In this document: piece by piece, positions 50,698 through 58,912 of the stretch
Position numbering within the stretch: the first letter of the stretch is position 1
How the letters are laid out: the number at the start of each line of letters is the position of its first letter
Origin: Flavobacterium sufflavum
GTDB lineage: Bacteria > Bacteroidota > Bacteroidia > Flavobacteriales > Flavobacteriaceae
Direction: 5' to 3'
DNA: 64,000 bases
NCBI RefSeq assembly: GCF_004016525.1
Contig: NZ_SACJ01000006.1
Span: 124,001 to 188,000, forward strand
Program-made: the position numbers and the translations under genes
The notes under the pieces: model-generated
Told to the model about the DNA's origin: nothing
Databases searched by the model: none
Seen by the model: the letters and a program-made list of their open reading frames with translations, nothing else

Positions 50698-51675
50698 ATG
50701 AAAAAGATTGCTGTATTAGTACCTGAAACTACACTGATAAATGTCATTACTGATGTTGAGCATTTTTTTGAAGTAATCAATCAAATTTTAATAAATAGAA
50801 GAATGGAACCGGTTTTTACTATTCAACTAGTAGGCTTGAACAAAGTCGTTGAGCTGAATAATGGAAAGTACAGTGTAACAGTTGACACATTATTAGAAGA
50901 AGATAAATCTTTTGATATTGTTTTTGTTACTCCATTGAGTGGCGACATGAATGAAGCTTTACAGCTCAATAAAGCATTCATTCCATGGATAATCAAACAG
51001 TACGAAAATGGAGCTGAATTGGTTTCATTATGTTTAGGCTCATTTTTTCTTGCTTCTACAGGATTGTTAAATAATAAAAAATGTTCATCACATTGGTTTT
51101 TAGCGGATAAATTTCGTTTTTTATACCCACAAGTTGAATTAGTTGATAATGCAATTATAACTGAAGATCAAGGTATTTACTCGAGTGGTGGAGCCAGTTC
51201 CTATTGGAACTTATTATTACACATAGCTGAAAAGCATACTAATCGTTCGATATCAATTTTAGCCTCTAAATTTTTTGCTATAGATATTGACAGAGAAAGT
51301 CAGTCTGCATTTTCGATATTTAGAGGACAAAAAAATCATAATGATGAAATTATTAAACTAGCTCAAGAATACATTGAAAATAATATTGAAGATCGAATTA
51401 ACGTTGAGGTTTTAGCGGATAGGTCACTTTTAGGTAGAAGAACTTTTGAAAGACGATTTAGAAAAGCGACTAACAATTCAGTTCTAGAATATATTCATAG
51501 AGTTAAAATCGAAGCTGCCAAGCGCAGTTTTGAGAACAGTAATAAAAATATAAATGATGTTATGCTTGAAATTGGTTATACTGATAGTAAGGCTTTTAGA
51601 ACTATGTTTAAAAAAATCACAGGATTAACTCCTATAGAGTATAGAAACAAATACAATAAAATTGTTTTATCTTAA
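50698..51675 (+). CDS. GlxA family transcriptional regulator (DJ-1/PfpI + AraC)
   Basis: A 325-residue regulator. Residues 1-185 are a DJ-1/PfpI-like sensor (IVFVTPLSGDMNEAL, elbow SLCLGSFFLASTG, with Cys in CLGS; the catalytic His is not seen). The C-terminal 100 residues are an AraC-type two-HTH domain (VEVLADRSLLGRRTFERRFRKATN, INDVMLEIGYTDSKAFRTMFKKITGLTPIEYR). It is divergent from the ABM/DinB/PEPM/deaminase cluster and is its likely regulator. Confidence 0.9.
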   Translation: MKKIAVLVPETTLINVITDVEHFFEVINQILINRRMEPVFTIQLVGLNKVVELNNGKYSVTVDTLLEEDKSFDIVFVTPLSGDMNEALQLNKAFIPWIIKQYENGAELVSLCLGSFFLASTGLLNNKKCSSHWFLADKFRFLYPQVELVDNAIITEDQGIYSSGGASSYWNLLLHIAEKHTNRSISILASKFFAIDIDRESQSAFSIFRGQKNHNDEIIKLAQEYIENNIEDRINVEVLADRSLLGRRTFERRFRKATNNSVLEYIHRVKIEAAKRSFENSNKNINDVMLEIGYTDSKAFRTMFKKITGLTPIEYRNKYNKIVLS

Positions 51676-51680
51676 ATGGT

Positions 51681-51815
51681 TTATTGTACTTGTTTCTTTT
51701 TTTGTATTTCAATATTATTGAATTTATCTTTTAAAACTCTCATATCCTCACTTACTTTACTATCTAATACTTTTGCGTAATGCTGTGTAGTTCTCAGGTT
51801 TTTGTGTCTAAGCAT
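51681..51815 (-). pseudogene. C-terminal remnant of a tyrosine recombinase
   Basis: Forty-four codons read MLRHKNLRTTQHYAKVLDSKV and continue to a stop. This is the region around the catalytic His (HK) and Tyr (HY) of phage-type integrases, where relatives have MLGHK...TTQHYAK. Everything upstream in that gene has been lost or scrambled. It is the trace of an element that once integrated here. Confidence 0.75.
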
Positions 51816-52285
51816 TTTAATATTCCAATTCCTATATTCAGCATTTTTTCAAGTCTCAGTCCAAGTTTTGAAAAGTGTAACTACTTTATCTCCATGGTGT
51901 TTTTCAAACTTTCAAGTAAGTTTGAAGTTTTATAAGCTTCAATCGCATCATATATCCCTTTTAATGTAACGAATATTTCCAGAAAAAAATGCCTAAAGAC
52001 TCTCCATATATACAAAAAACGATTAAGGCTGAATTCAATGTTAATTTACCACAATAATCGCTGAAGCGTGACGTGATAAGCCTTTTGACAAGAATATAAA
52101 CACTGCATGATTGTGGCCATATATAAAAACAACACTGTAGATGCCTATTATTTATATTTAGCTTATGACTAGGAAATACTAAAAATTGGTACAAGCTGTT
52201 CCCATTTCCTAAAATTCAATTAGCAGCTTAAAATTGAATAAAAACAATACAGCTGGATTTATTTTTGTCTAACTATATTAGTATT

Positions 52286-52303
52286 TCAATTCTCTTACAA
52301 TTT
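52286..52303 (+). repeat. 18-bp direct repeat, right copy
   Basis: This is the same word as at 40516-40533. It lies beside the integrase remnant, which fits an attachment-site copy. Confidence 0.4.
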
Positions 52304-52409
52304 CTTGAATAATCGTTTTGGTTCACTATGTTAAGTGTTCAGGCAATGAAAAAAAATGATAATTTGTAATCAAAATTGTATGTTTTAAAAAAACAATGCG
52401 TACTTTTAT

Positions 52410-52431
52410 AACATAAGTAATTACTTATGTT
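52410..52431. promoter_or_regulatory. Perfect 22-bp palindrome upstream of the kinase operon
   Basis: Eleven bases AACATAAGTAA are followed by their exact inverse complement. The 22-bp site ends 98 bases before the histidine-kinase start. It is a likely binding site for a dimeric regulator, possibly the encoded response regulator or an unlinked one. Confidence 0.5.
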
Positions 52432-52529
52432 GGATTTTAGATAATAATCTGTACTGTTTTTTTAGGAAGGGACAAATCATGAAAAAATTCTCTATAATCT
52501 GATTAAAACCGATTTTACAAATTAAATTT

Positions 52530-53954
52530 ATGGAAACTAAATTAACTAAAGAAAAAGATTTCTCTGGTTGGTTTCTGATAATTGCCATTTTTATCACTGT
52601 TATTTTATTATCAGTGATGGTATATAGAAACTATCATTCAAATGAAAAAAATGCTTTTTTATCGGAAAGGAATTTTGAAATCATCAAATTAAAAGGAAGT
52701 ATAATTCATTTAGACGAAGTGCTTACCATGTCTGCTCGGATGGCGGCTGAAACAGGGAATTCTCGTTGGGAAAAACGGTATCGACTGTATGAAATAAAAT
52801 TAGATAGTATCTTAAACAAATTAAAAATGAATGTTCCTTCTATATTGATAAAAAAGTTTGTCAGCAATACTGATTCTGCCAATACTAAATTAGTCAAAAT
52901 GGAGAACAATGCATTTTATTTTATTCATAAAAATCAGCTTGACAAAGCACGTACAATATTGTTTAGTAATGAATACGAGAAACAGAAAATAATATATAAA
53001 GCAGGTATGGATCAACTTGCTTCTCAATTGGATGTTTTTTTTAAAGAGCAACAAAATACTTTGAAAAAAAGTTTTCATTCGGAATTATTGATAATGGGAT
53101 TCATAATATTTATCCTTTCAGTTGGATGGTTTTTTGTATTCCGATTTCAATATCAAGCAAAATCTTATCTCCTCAATTCTATTCGCTTACAAAAAGAGCT
53201 TAATGATATGAAAGAAAGAAAGACAATGAAGTTAGCTATGGCAAACAAAGAACTCAAAAAATCGGAAAAAAAACTGATTGAAATAAATCAAGAATTGGAG
53301 TCTTTCTCTTATTCGATTTCTCATGACTTACGTGCTCCACTGCGTGCTATCAATGGATATTCACAAATACTCAATGAAGATTATGGACAAAATTTGGATC
53401 AGGAAGGAATACGCATTCTTGAAACGATACGATCCAGTGCAACCAAAATGGGGACGCTCATAGATGATCTGCTTGCTTTTTCCCGTCTCGGACGAAAAGA
53501 GATACTAAAAACAGAAGTAGATATGAATAAACTAATCGAAAGCGTAATCAATGAAATGAATAAATCAATAACACACAAGGCCAAAATCAATGCAGCCAAT
53601 CTCCATGAAGTGAATGCAGACTATAGTTTGCTTCACCAGGTAATGTTCAATCTTGTTTCGAATGCCATTAAATATTCTTCAAAGGGAGAAAATCCTATCG
53701 TGAAAATTTCTTCGGAAGAGAAAAACGGTGAAATTATATTTTCAATAAATGATAATGGTGTAGGTTTCGATATGAAATATTCCGATAAATTGTTTGGTGT
53801 ATTCCAGCGCCTGCATTCCTATGAGGAGTTTAAAGGCACAGGAGTAGGTCTGGCGATTGTGCATCGAATTATCAATAAACACGGAGGAAAAGTTTGGGCA
53901 GAGGGAATCGTAAACAAAGGAGCAACCTTTCATTTTTCATTAACAAAAAACTAA
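52530..53954 (+). CDS. Membrane-bound sensor histidine kinase
   Basis: A 474-residue kinase. Membrane helices lie at about 12-31 and 186-206, with a 150-residue helical extracytoplasmic sensor (CHASE3-like) between. The H-box [19 protein letters not shown] has the phospho-acceptor His265. The catalytic boxes are [21 protein letters not shown] and [13 protein letters not shown]. It belongs to the phytochrome-like/HisKA_2-type group in Bacteroidota. It precedes two response-regulator genes (spacing 5 and 10 bases), so they form one operon. Confidence 0.9.
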   Translation: METKLTKEKDFSGWFLIIAIFITVILLSVMVYRNYHSNEKNAFLSERNFEIIKLKGSIIHLDEVLTMSARMAAETGNSRWEKRYRLYEIKLDSILNKLKMNVPSILIKKFVSNTDSANTKLVKMENNAFYFIHKNQLDKARTILFSNEYEKQKIIYKAGMDQLASQLDVFFKEQQNTLKKSFHSELLIMGFIIFILSVGWFFVFRFQYQAKSYLLNSIRLQKELNDMKERKTMKLAMANKELKKSEKKLIEINQELESFSYSISHDLRAPLRAINGYSQILNEDYGQNLDQEGIRILETIRSSATKMGTLIDDLLAFSRLGRKEILKTEVDMNKLIESVINEMNKSITHKAKINAANLHEVNADYSLLHQVMFNLVSNAIKYSSKGENPIVKISSEEKNGEIIFSINDNGVGFDMKYSDKLFGVFQRLHSYEEFKGTGVGLAIVHRIINKHGGKVWAEGIVNKGATFHFSLTKN

Positions 53955-53959
53955 GCAAT

Positions 53960-54394
53960 ATGAACACCTTTCAAATTCTTTTAGTGGAAGACAATATAAA
54001 CGATGCCGAATTAACTATTCGTGCCCTGAAAAAAAACAATCTGGCAAATAAGTTAATTCATGTTAAGGATGGAGCAGAAGCATTGGATTTTATCTTTGCA
54101 CAAGGCGAGTATTCTTATCGAGAGAGAGACAACCTTCCAAGTGTAATTGTATTGGATTTGAAAATGCCGAAAGTAAACGGCATTGAAGTATTACGGAGAA
54201 TAAAATCGGATGAGCACACAAAAAGAATCCCTGTTGTGGTACTCACCTCTTCAAAAGAAGATCCAGATATCCAGGAATGCTACCGATTGGGCGTAAACAG
54301 TTATGTGGTAAAACCTGTAGAGTTTGACCATTTCATCAAAGCGATAAGCGATTTGGGATTATATTGGATGATATTAAACCAACCACCACAATAA
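53960..54394 (+). CDS. Single-domain response regulator (Rcp-like)
   Basis: A 144-residue receiver with acidic residues EDN near the start, the phospho-acceptor Asp66 in [11 protein letters not shown], and the conserved Thr/Ser and Lys in [10 protein letters not shown]. It resembles the Rcp1-type regulators paired with phytochrome-like kinases. No output domain, so it acts through protein contact. The ATG at 53960 follows the kinase stop by 5 bases; a longer in-frame version starting inside the kinase gene is unlikely. Confidence 0.9.
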   Translation: MNTFQILLVEDNINDAELTIRALKKNNLANKLIHVKDGAEALDFIFAQGEYSYRERDNLPSVIVLDLKMPKVNGIEVLRRIKSDEHTKRIPVVVLTSSKEDPDIQECYRLGVNSYVVKPVEFDHFIKAISDLGLYWMILNQPPQ

Positions 54395-54404
54395 TACACA
54401 TACC

Positions 54405-55403
54405 ATGGATGATACATTAAGAATATTAATACTTGAGGACAATAAACACGATGTCGATTTGCTTCAGCGTGAACTGAAGAAATCCGGATTGGTTTTTATT
54501 TCGGAAATTGTTGAAACACGTGATGCATTTGAGAAGGCACTTCATAACTTTAAACCCAATATCATATTATCCGATTATAATCTTCCCTCATTTGATGGCA
54601 TTACTGCTTTCCTCATTAAGAAAAAAAAATGTTCCAATATCCCATTTATTATTGTTTCAGGTGCTATTGGTGAAGAAAATGCGGTAGAACTCATAAAAAA
54701 AGGCATCACTGATTATACAATAAAGGATCGATTATTCACATTACCTCCCAAAATAATCCGCGCACTGGAAGAAGCTAAAGAAAAGAAAGAAAATAGAGAA
54801 GTTAATGAACGCTTCTCCCTAGCCTCCCGTGCTTCCAATAATATTATTTACGAATGGAAAATAAACGATGACGTTGTTTGGTGGAATGATGCCTATTACA
54901 ATTTAATGGGGATTAAAAAAGAGGAACAGTGGTCAGAACATTCAAGTTGGACAAATTCTATTCATCCTGATGACCGTGATGGAGTAATGAATGACCTTTC
55001 CAATTTTTTTGAAAGTGAAGAAATTTTTTGGTCTGGCGAATATCGTTATCTTGATAATAAAGGAAAAGTTTATTATTTTTATGATAAGGGTTATTTGCTC
55101 CGCGACCAAAACGGAAAACCCATTAGGATAGTGGGAGCTGTAGCTGATATTACCAACCTAAAAGATCATATAACCCAGCTCAAAGAAATGATTTTTATGA
55201 TTTCTCATAGAGTGAGACAACCTATTGCAAATATTTTAGGCCTATCAGATGCACTCGATGAGTCAATAAATAATCCAGTGGAATTTAAAAAAATAGTCGA
55301 TTACATGAAACAATCCGCAATTGATCTTGAAGAGTTTACACATGAGCTGAATCATTTTATTCAAAACTCAAAAGATAAAGCAGAAAATGAAATAAAGGGA
55401 TAA
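54405..55403 (+). CDS. Receiver-PAS hybrid ending at a histidine-box, without ATPase
   Basis: A 332-residue protein. Residues 1-125 form a receiver with Asp57 in ILSDYNLPSFDG. Residues 150-260 form a PAS domain ending in the PAC-type GAVADITNLKDH. A DHp-like helix follows with MIFMISHRVRQPIANILGL, which contains a candidate phospho-acceptor His, but the protein stops about 60 residues later and lacks any ATP-binding domain. It may be a phosphotransfer relay fed by the upstream kinase, or a partly truncated kinase. Confidence 0.82.
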   Translation: MDDTLRILILEDNKHDVDLLQRELKKSGLVFISEIVETRDAFEKALHNFKPNIILSDYNLPSFDGITAFLIKKKKCSNIPFIIVSGAIGEENAVELIKKGITDYTIKDRLFTLPPKIIRALEEAKEKKENREVNERFSLASRASNNIIYEWKINDDVVWWNDAYYNLMGIKKEEQWSEHSSWTNSIHPDDRDGVMNDLSNFFESEEIFWSGEYRYLDNKGKVYYFYDKGYLLRDQNGKPIRIVGAVADITNLKDHITQLKEMIFMISHRVRQPIANILGLSDALDESINNPVEFKKIVDYMKQSAIDLEEFTHELNHFIQNSKDKAENEIKG

Positions 55404-55748
55404 TAAGTAAGATTTTATGTGCTCCCTTCATTTTTTGGTTTTATATTCCAAGGCACATTCTTAATAACTGGAACGAATGCACCCAGTCGCCAATATATTG
55501 CTCATAGAAAAGTATCGTAGTTGTGCAATCGTATTGCAGAAAACCCAGATAATTTATTTCAATTTATAATTAATATTATATTTTTTTAATCGATCAGATG
55601 AGATTTTAGATTAGTAACAACTGGCCGTTTGGCAAAAGACTCCCTTTGGATGTACCAAAATAAGAGTGTATTAGATGATTAAATTTTATATCTTAGTAGT
55701 AAATAAAATGCTCACTCTATAAAGGTGAGCATATATTTAAACAAAAAA
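55404..55748. other. Gene-free stretch
   Basis: About 340 AT-rich bases between the receiver-PAS gene and the Pr6Pr gene. The only marked feature is the hairpin at 55708-55732 (ATGCTCAC and GTGAGCAT). No reading frame of note. Confidence 0.6.
55708..55732 (+). terminator. Hairpin ahead of the Pr6Pr gene
   Basis: An 8-bp stem ATGCTCAC/GTGAGCAT with a 9-nt loop is followed by ATATATTTAA. It lies just before the start at 55749, so it is either the terminator of the upstream operon or a leader structure. Confidence 0.45.
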
Positions 55749-56372
55749 ATGAAAAAAGTATATGAAATAATTATTTTTTCTCTTGGGTGGTTTTCCATTG
55801 TGGCGCAATTTGTCCTGATTATTCAAAATAGGCAGGCTGACATTCCTGAAACCATTCTGCGTTTTTTTAGTTTCTTTACTATATTGACAAATATACTTGT
55901 CGCATTATTTTTTACAGTCAAATTCTTTAACCTTTCAAGAAAGAGTTTCGGCTTATTTTATAAAAATGGGACATTTACTGCCCTAACCACGTTTATTCTT
56001 ATAGTTAGTCTTGTTTACCAAGTAGTATTGAGAAGTGCTTGGGAACCAACAGGGCTTCAACTAGTTGTAGATGAATTATTACATACAATCATTCCGTTGT
56101 GTACATTTATTTGTTGGTTCTTTTATGCGGAACAAAGCGATTCCAAAATTCAATCTGTAATTATTTGGCTCTTCTACCCGATAATTTTCATTATATTTAT
56201 TTTTATAAGGGGTTATTTTTCTGATTTTTATCCCTATCCTTTTTTGAATATATCTGAAATCGGCTTTGGGAATACCCTTATAAACACTACATTAATCTTG
56301 ATTTTAATAGTCTTTATTATGAGTGTTTTAACCTTAATTGGAATTAAAAAAAATAATTCAAAAACCACTTAA
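55749..56372 (+). CDS. Pr6Pr family membrane protein
   Basis: A 207-residue protein with six transmembrane segments and the Pr6Pr features SIVAQF near the first helix, LTNILVALFF near the second, and SYWP-like WEPTGLQLVVDELLHTIIPL in the middle, where the DELLHTIIP stretch with its His is the family hallmark. The function is unknown. ATG 55749 (MKKVYE) is preferred over an upstream in-frame start. Confidence 0.85.
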   Translation: MKKVYEIIIFSLGWFSIVAQFVLIIQNRQADIPETILRFFSFFTILTNILVALFFTVKFFNLSRKSFGLFYKNGTFTALTTFILIVSLVYQVVLRSAWEPTGLQLVVDELLHTIIPLCTFICWFFYAEQSDSKIQSVIIWLFYPIIFIIFIFIRGYFSDFYPYPFLNISEIGFGNTLINTTLILILIVFIMSVLTLIGIKKNNSKTT

Positions 56373-56375
56373 TAT

Positions 56376-56804
56376 ATGAAACCAAAAAAATATATTTTTT
56401 TATTTATGCTGACACTTTTTTTTGCTTCCTGTTCCTCAACCAAACAGATGACAAGCGAGAACCTCTTTAAAAGTGCCTGGGAGTTGGAATACCTTTCGGG
56501 ACTCCGGATTGCTTTCGACGGTTTGTTTCCTGACAAAAAACCACAAATTTCATTTAACCCCACGTCAAAAAAAGTGGAAGGCAATGACAGTTGTAACGGT
56601 TATTCCGCAGACTACACATTCAGCGGTGACAAAATCTCATTCGGAGATCCGGGGCCAACAACAATGATGTATTGTGGTGAAGGAGAAAAATTCTTTTTAA
56701 ATACCATAAAAAAAATAAACAAGTACAACATCGATAAGGAGGGAAAATTAAACTTGATGATCGATGATGTTCCTATGATGCGTTTTAATAAAATAACTCC
56801 ATAA
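56376..56804 (+). CDS. META/HslJ domain lipoprotein
   Basis: A 142-residue lipoprotein. The lipobox FASC is at Cys19. The META-domain landmarks are WELEYLSGLRI, FNPTSKKVEGNDSCNGYSADYTF (the conserved GxDxCNxY loop) and PGPTTMMYC. The fold occurs in heat-shock/novobiocin-resistance proteins of Gram-negative bacteria; no enzyme activity is expected. It follows the Pr6Pr gene after 3 bases, so they are cotranscribed. Confidence 0.85.
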   Translation: MKPKKYIFLFMLTLFFASCSSTKQMTSENLFKSAWELEYLSGLRIAFDGLFPDKKPQISFNPTSKKVEGNDSCNGYSADYTFSGDKISFGDPGPTTMMYCGEGEKFFLNTIKKINKYNIDKEGKLNLMIDDVPMMRFNKITP

Positions 56805-56868
56805 GGAAACATAAACATTCAAAACAATTTTAGTCTTTTGTCTTTAATGGAATAATTTTGATAACCAG

Positions 56869-58419
56869 ATGAAGCGTGTCATTAAATATTATCGGATAAT
56901 TTGGTTTAGGCACGACCTTCCGGCTGGTCTGTCCGTTTTCTTTGTTGCACTACCGCTTTGTTTAGGAATTGCTTTGGCATCAGGAGCGCCTCTTTATGCG
57001 GGGCTTTTATCAGGCATTATTGGCGGGCTTGTTGTGGCTTTAATCAGTGGGGCATCGCTTGCTGTTTCCGGACCTGCTGCGGGTTTGACCACTTTGGTTG
57101 CTGCTTCCATTATTTCGCTTGGTAACTATAAGTTATTTCTCCTTGCTGTTATGGTTGCAGGTTTGTTTCAAATCATTCTTGGGCTTTTAAAATTGGGGGC
57201 GATTGCCAATTATTTTCCGTCATCAGTTATTAAGGGAATGTTGGCAGCAATTGGAATTATGCTTATTTCAAAGCAAATTCCTTTAGCTCTCGGTTATGAC
57301 CAGCCTGACTTTTGGACAAGTGGTTTCTTCAATTTGCTTTCTTTGCAGTATTCATTTGAAAATTTTGGCCGCTTAAATCATCATATTACAAAGGGAGCAA
57401 TTCTTATTACAGTAATTTCCTTAATTGTCTTTGTTTTACTCCAACAATCTTTTGCAAAAAAAATGAAGGTAATTCCTGTCCCGCTTTTGGTTGTTGTAAT
57501 TGGAATTATCATCAATATTTTTTTTAAGAGCTTAGCCCCTGATTTTTCACTTAATGGAACTCAATTAGTAAATATTCCTTCCAATATTTTTGGAAGTATT
57601 TCTTTTCCTGATTTTACGAAACTATTTTCTACTGCAGCAATTTGGAAAGACGGGCTTATTATTGGATTGCTTGCGACTTTAGAGACTTTACTCTGCATTG
57701 AAGCCGTCGACAAATTAGACAAGCGGAACCGGATAACACCGGTTAACCGCGAACTCATCGCACAAGGTATTGGAAATATGACTTGCGGGCTTTTAGGTGC
57801 TATCCCTATGACTGCAGTTGTTGTAAGAGGTGCCGCTAATGTAGATGCAGGCGGAAGAACAAAACTTTCAGCCTTTACTCACGGAATTTTTCTACTGCTT
57901 GCCGTGTTATTTCTTCCGTTTTTGTTAAATAAAATTCCATATGCTTCTCTTGCAGTAATATTGCTGGTAACGGGTTACAATCTGGCAAAACCCAAACTTT
58001 TTCGCAATATGTGGAACCTGGGATGGAAACAGTTTCTTCCTTTCTTAATCACCATTATTGTAATTCTTTCCACCGATTTGCTCATAGGGGTAAGTATTGG
58101 ACTTTTAATTTCTGTTTATTTCATCATCCAAAATAATTTCAGGGCAGAATACAAAATCACCAAAACAAAACATGAAGGAATTGAAACGCACTATATCAAG
58201 CTTAATAGCAATGTTACTTTTCTAAACAAAGTAAGATTACGAAAAGTACTGGACGAGGTATCAGAATATAGCGTGCTGACAATTGATGGCAGTGAATGTA
58301 ATTTCATTGACTACGATATTTTAGAGATTATAAGTGAATATCACAATAAGGCCCATTACAGACATATCGAATTGCATTTAAAAGGAATTGAGAAAGTAAA
58401 TGTGATGGCAGTGCATTAA
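56869..58419 (+). CDS. SulP family anion transporter
   Basis: A 516-residue inner-membrane transporter with 12 or more hydrophobic segments. The SulP signature FVALPLCLGIALASGAPLYAGLLSGIIGGLVVALISGASLAVSGPAAGLT is complete, and the C-terminal STAS-like end (VTFLNKVRLRKVLDEVSEYSVLTIDGSECNFID) is present. Members move bicarbonate, sulfate or other anions. The ion cannot be told from sequence. It stands alone, 64 bases after the META gene. Confidence 0.9.
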   Translation: MKRVIKYYRIIWFRHDLPAGLSVFFVALPLCLGIALASGAPLYAGLLSGIIGGLVVALISGASLAVSGPAAGLTTLVAASIISLGNYKLFLLAVMVAGLFQIILGLLKLGAIANYFPSSVIKGMLAAIGIMLISKQIPLALGYDQPDFWTSGFFNLLSLQYSFENFGRLNHHITKGAILITVISLIVFVLLQQSFAKKMKVIPVPLLVVVIGIIINIFFKSLAPDFSLNGTQLVNIPSNIFGSISFPDFTKLFSTAAIWKDGLIIGLLATLETLLCIEAVDKLDKRNRITPVNRELIAQGIGNMTCGLLGAIPMTAVVVRGAANVDAGGRTKLSAFTHGIFLLLAVLFLPFLLNKIPYASLAVILLVTGYNLAKPKLFRNMWNLGWKQFLPFLITIIVILSTDLLIGVSIGLLISVYFIIQNNFRAEYKITKTKHEGIETHYIKLNSNVTFLNKVRLRKVLDEVSEYSVLTIDGSECNFIDYDILEIISEYHNKAHYRHIELHLKGIEKVNVMAVH

Positions 58420-58495
58420 TTGAAAAAGATATGGATTCGTCAAATATATTACATAATGAACATTTCTATTATCTGTAAAAGAAAATTATAGTTTG

Positions 58496-58503
58496 TACAT
58501 TTG
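58496..58503 (+). promoter_or_regulatory. -7 promoter box (TACATTTG)
   Basis: An exact TAnnTTTG match 6 bases before the ATG at 58509. Together with the short leader this suggests a nearly leaderless message and rules out the GTG at 58503 as start. Confidence 0.5.
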
Positions 58504-58508
58504 TGTCG

Positions 58509-58829
58509 ATGAAAGGATATACTAAAATAGTACTTCTAATTTTGATTTCGTGTTGCTATGTCAATACTGTATTTGAATTTTCGGATACTGAGGAAAAGGC
58601 TAATTTTGAAAACGAGAGCCGTATTTATATCCAACAGTTCGATAATCAAATATTTACAGACGGAATAACACAAAGTATTCCACACGGCGACATCAATTGG
58701 GACACAGCAATTCCATTCCATTTGAACGGAATTTTATCCGTATCTACTAAATGTGTTTCATTTTACAAAAACTCTTTCTTTCCAAAACGGGATAAGCTTT
58801 TTATTCTGTATTCTTCCTATTTGATTTGA
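58509..58829 (+). CDS. Small secreted protein upstream of a TonB-dependent receptor
   Basis: A 106-residue product with a signal-like N-terminus (MKGYTKIVLLILISCCYVN) and a soluble rest ending YSSYLI. It shows no motif I recognise. Small proteins of this kind often precede TonB-dependent receptors in metal-related operons of Flavobacteria. It is 84 bases ahead of the receptor gene on the same strand. Confidence 0.5.
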   Translation: MKGYTKIVLLILISCCYVNTVFEFSDTEEKANFENESRIYIQQFDNQIFTDGITQSIPHGDINWDTAIPFHLNGILSVSTKCVSFYKNSFFPKRDKLFILYSSYLI

Positions 58830-58912
58830 TATTTTTCTGATTTGACTTTTTTAGGCAATTGCTACGCAGTTGTCCATTTTACTATTTCAGAACAATTCTA
58901 TTTAAATCCAAA

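Larger units (their letters stand above)
51676..52529. other. Degraded stretch with integrase remnant, repeat and palindrome
   Basis: This 850-base stretch holds the C-terminal piece of a tyrosine recombinase (51681-51815), unreadable fragments up to 52.2 kb, one copy of the 18-bp repeat (52286-52303) and a perfect 22-bp palindrome (52410-52431). No complete gene is visible. Confidence 0.6.

Noticed and set aside
51961-52194. A 77-residue minus-strand frame
   Set aside because: Its composition is Cys/aromatic-rich without any motif and the neighbourhood is full of broken fragments, so it is most likely a chance frame.
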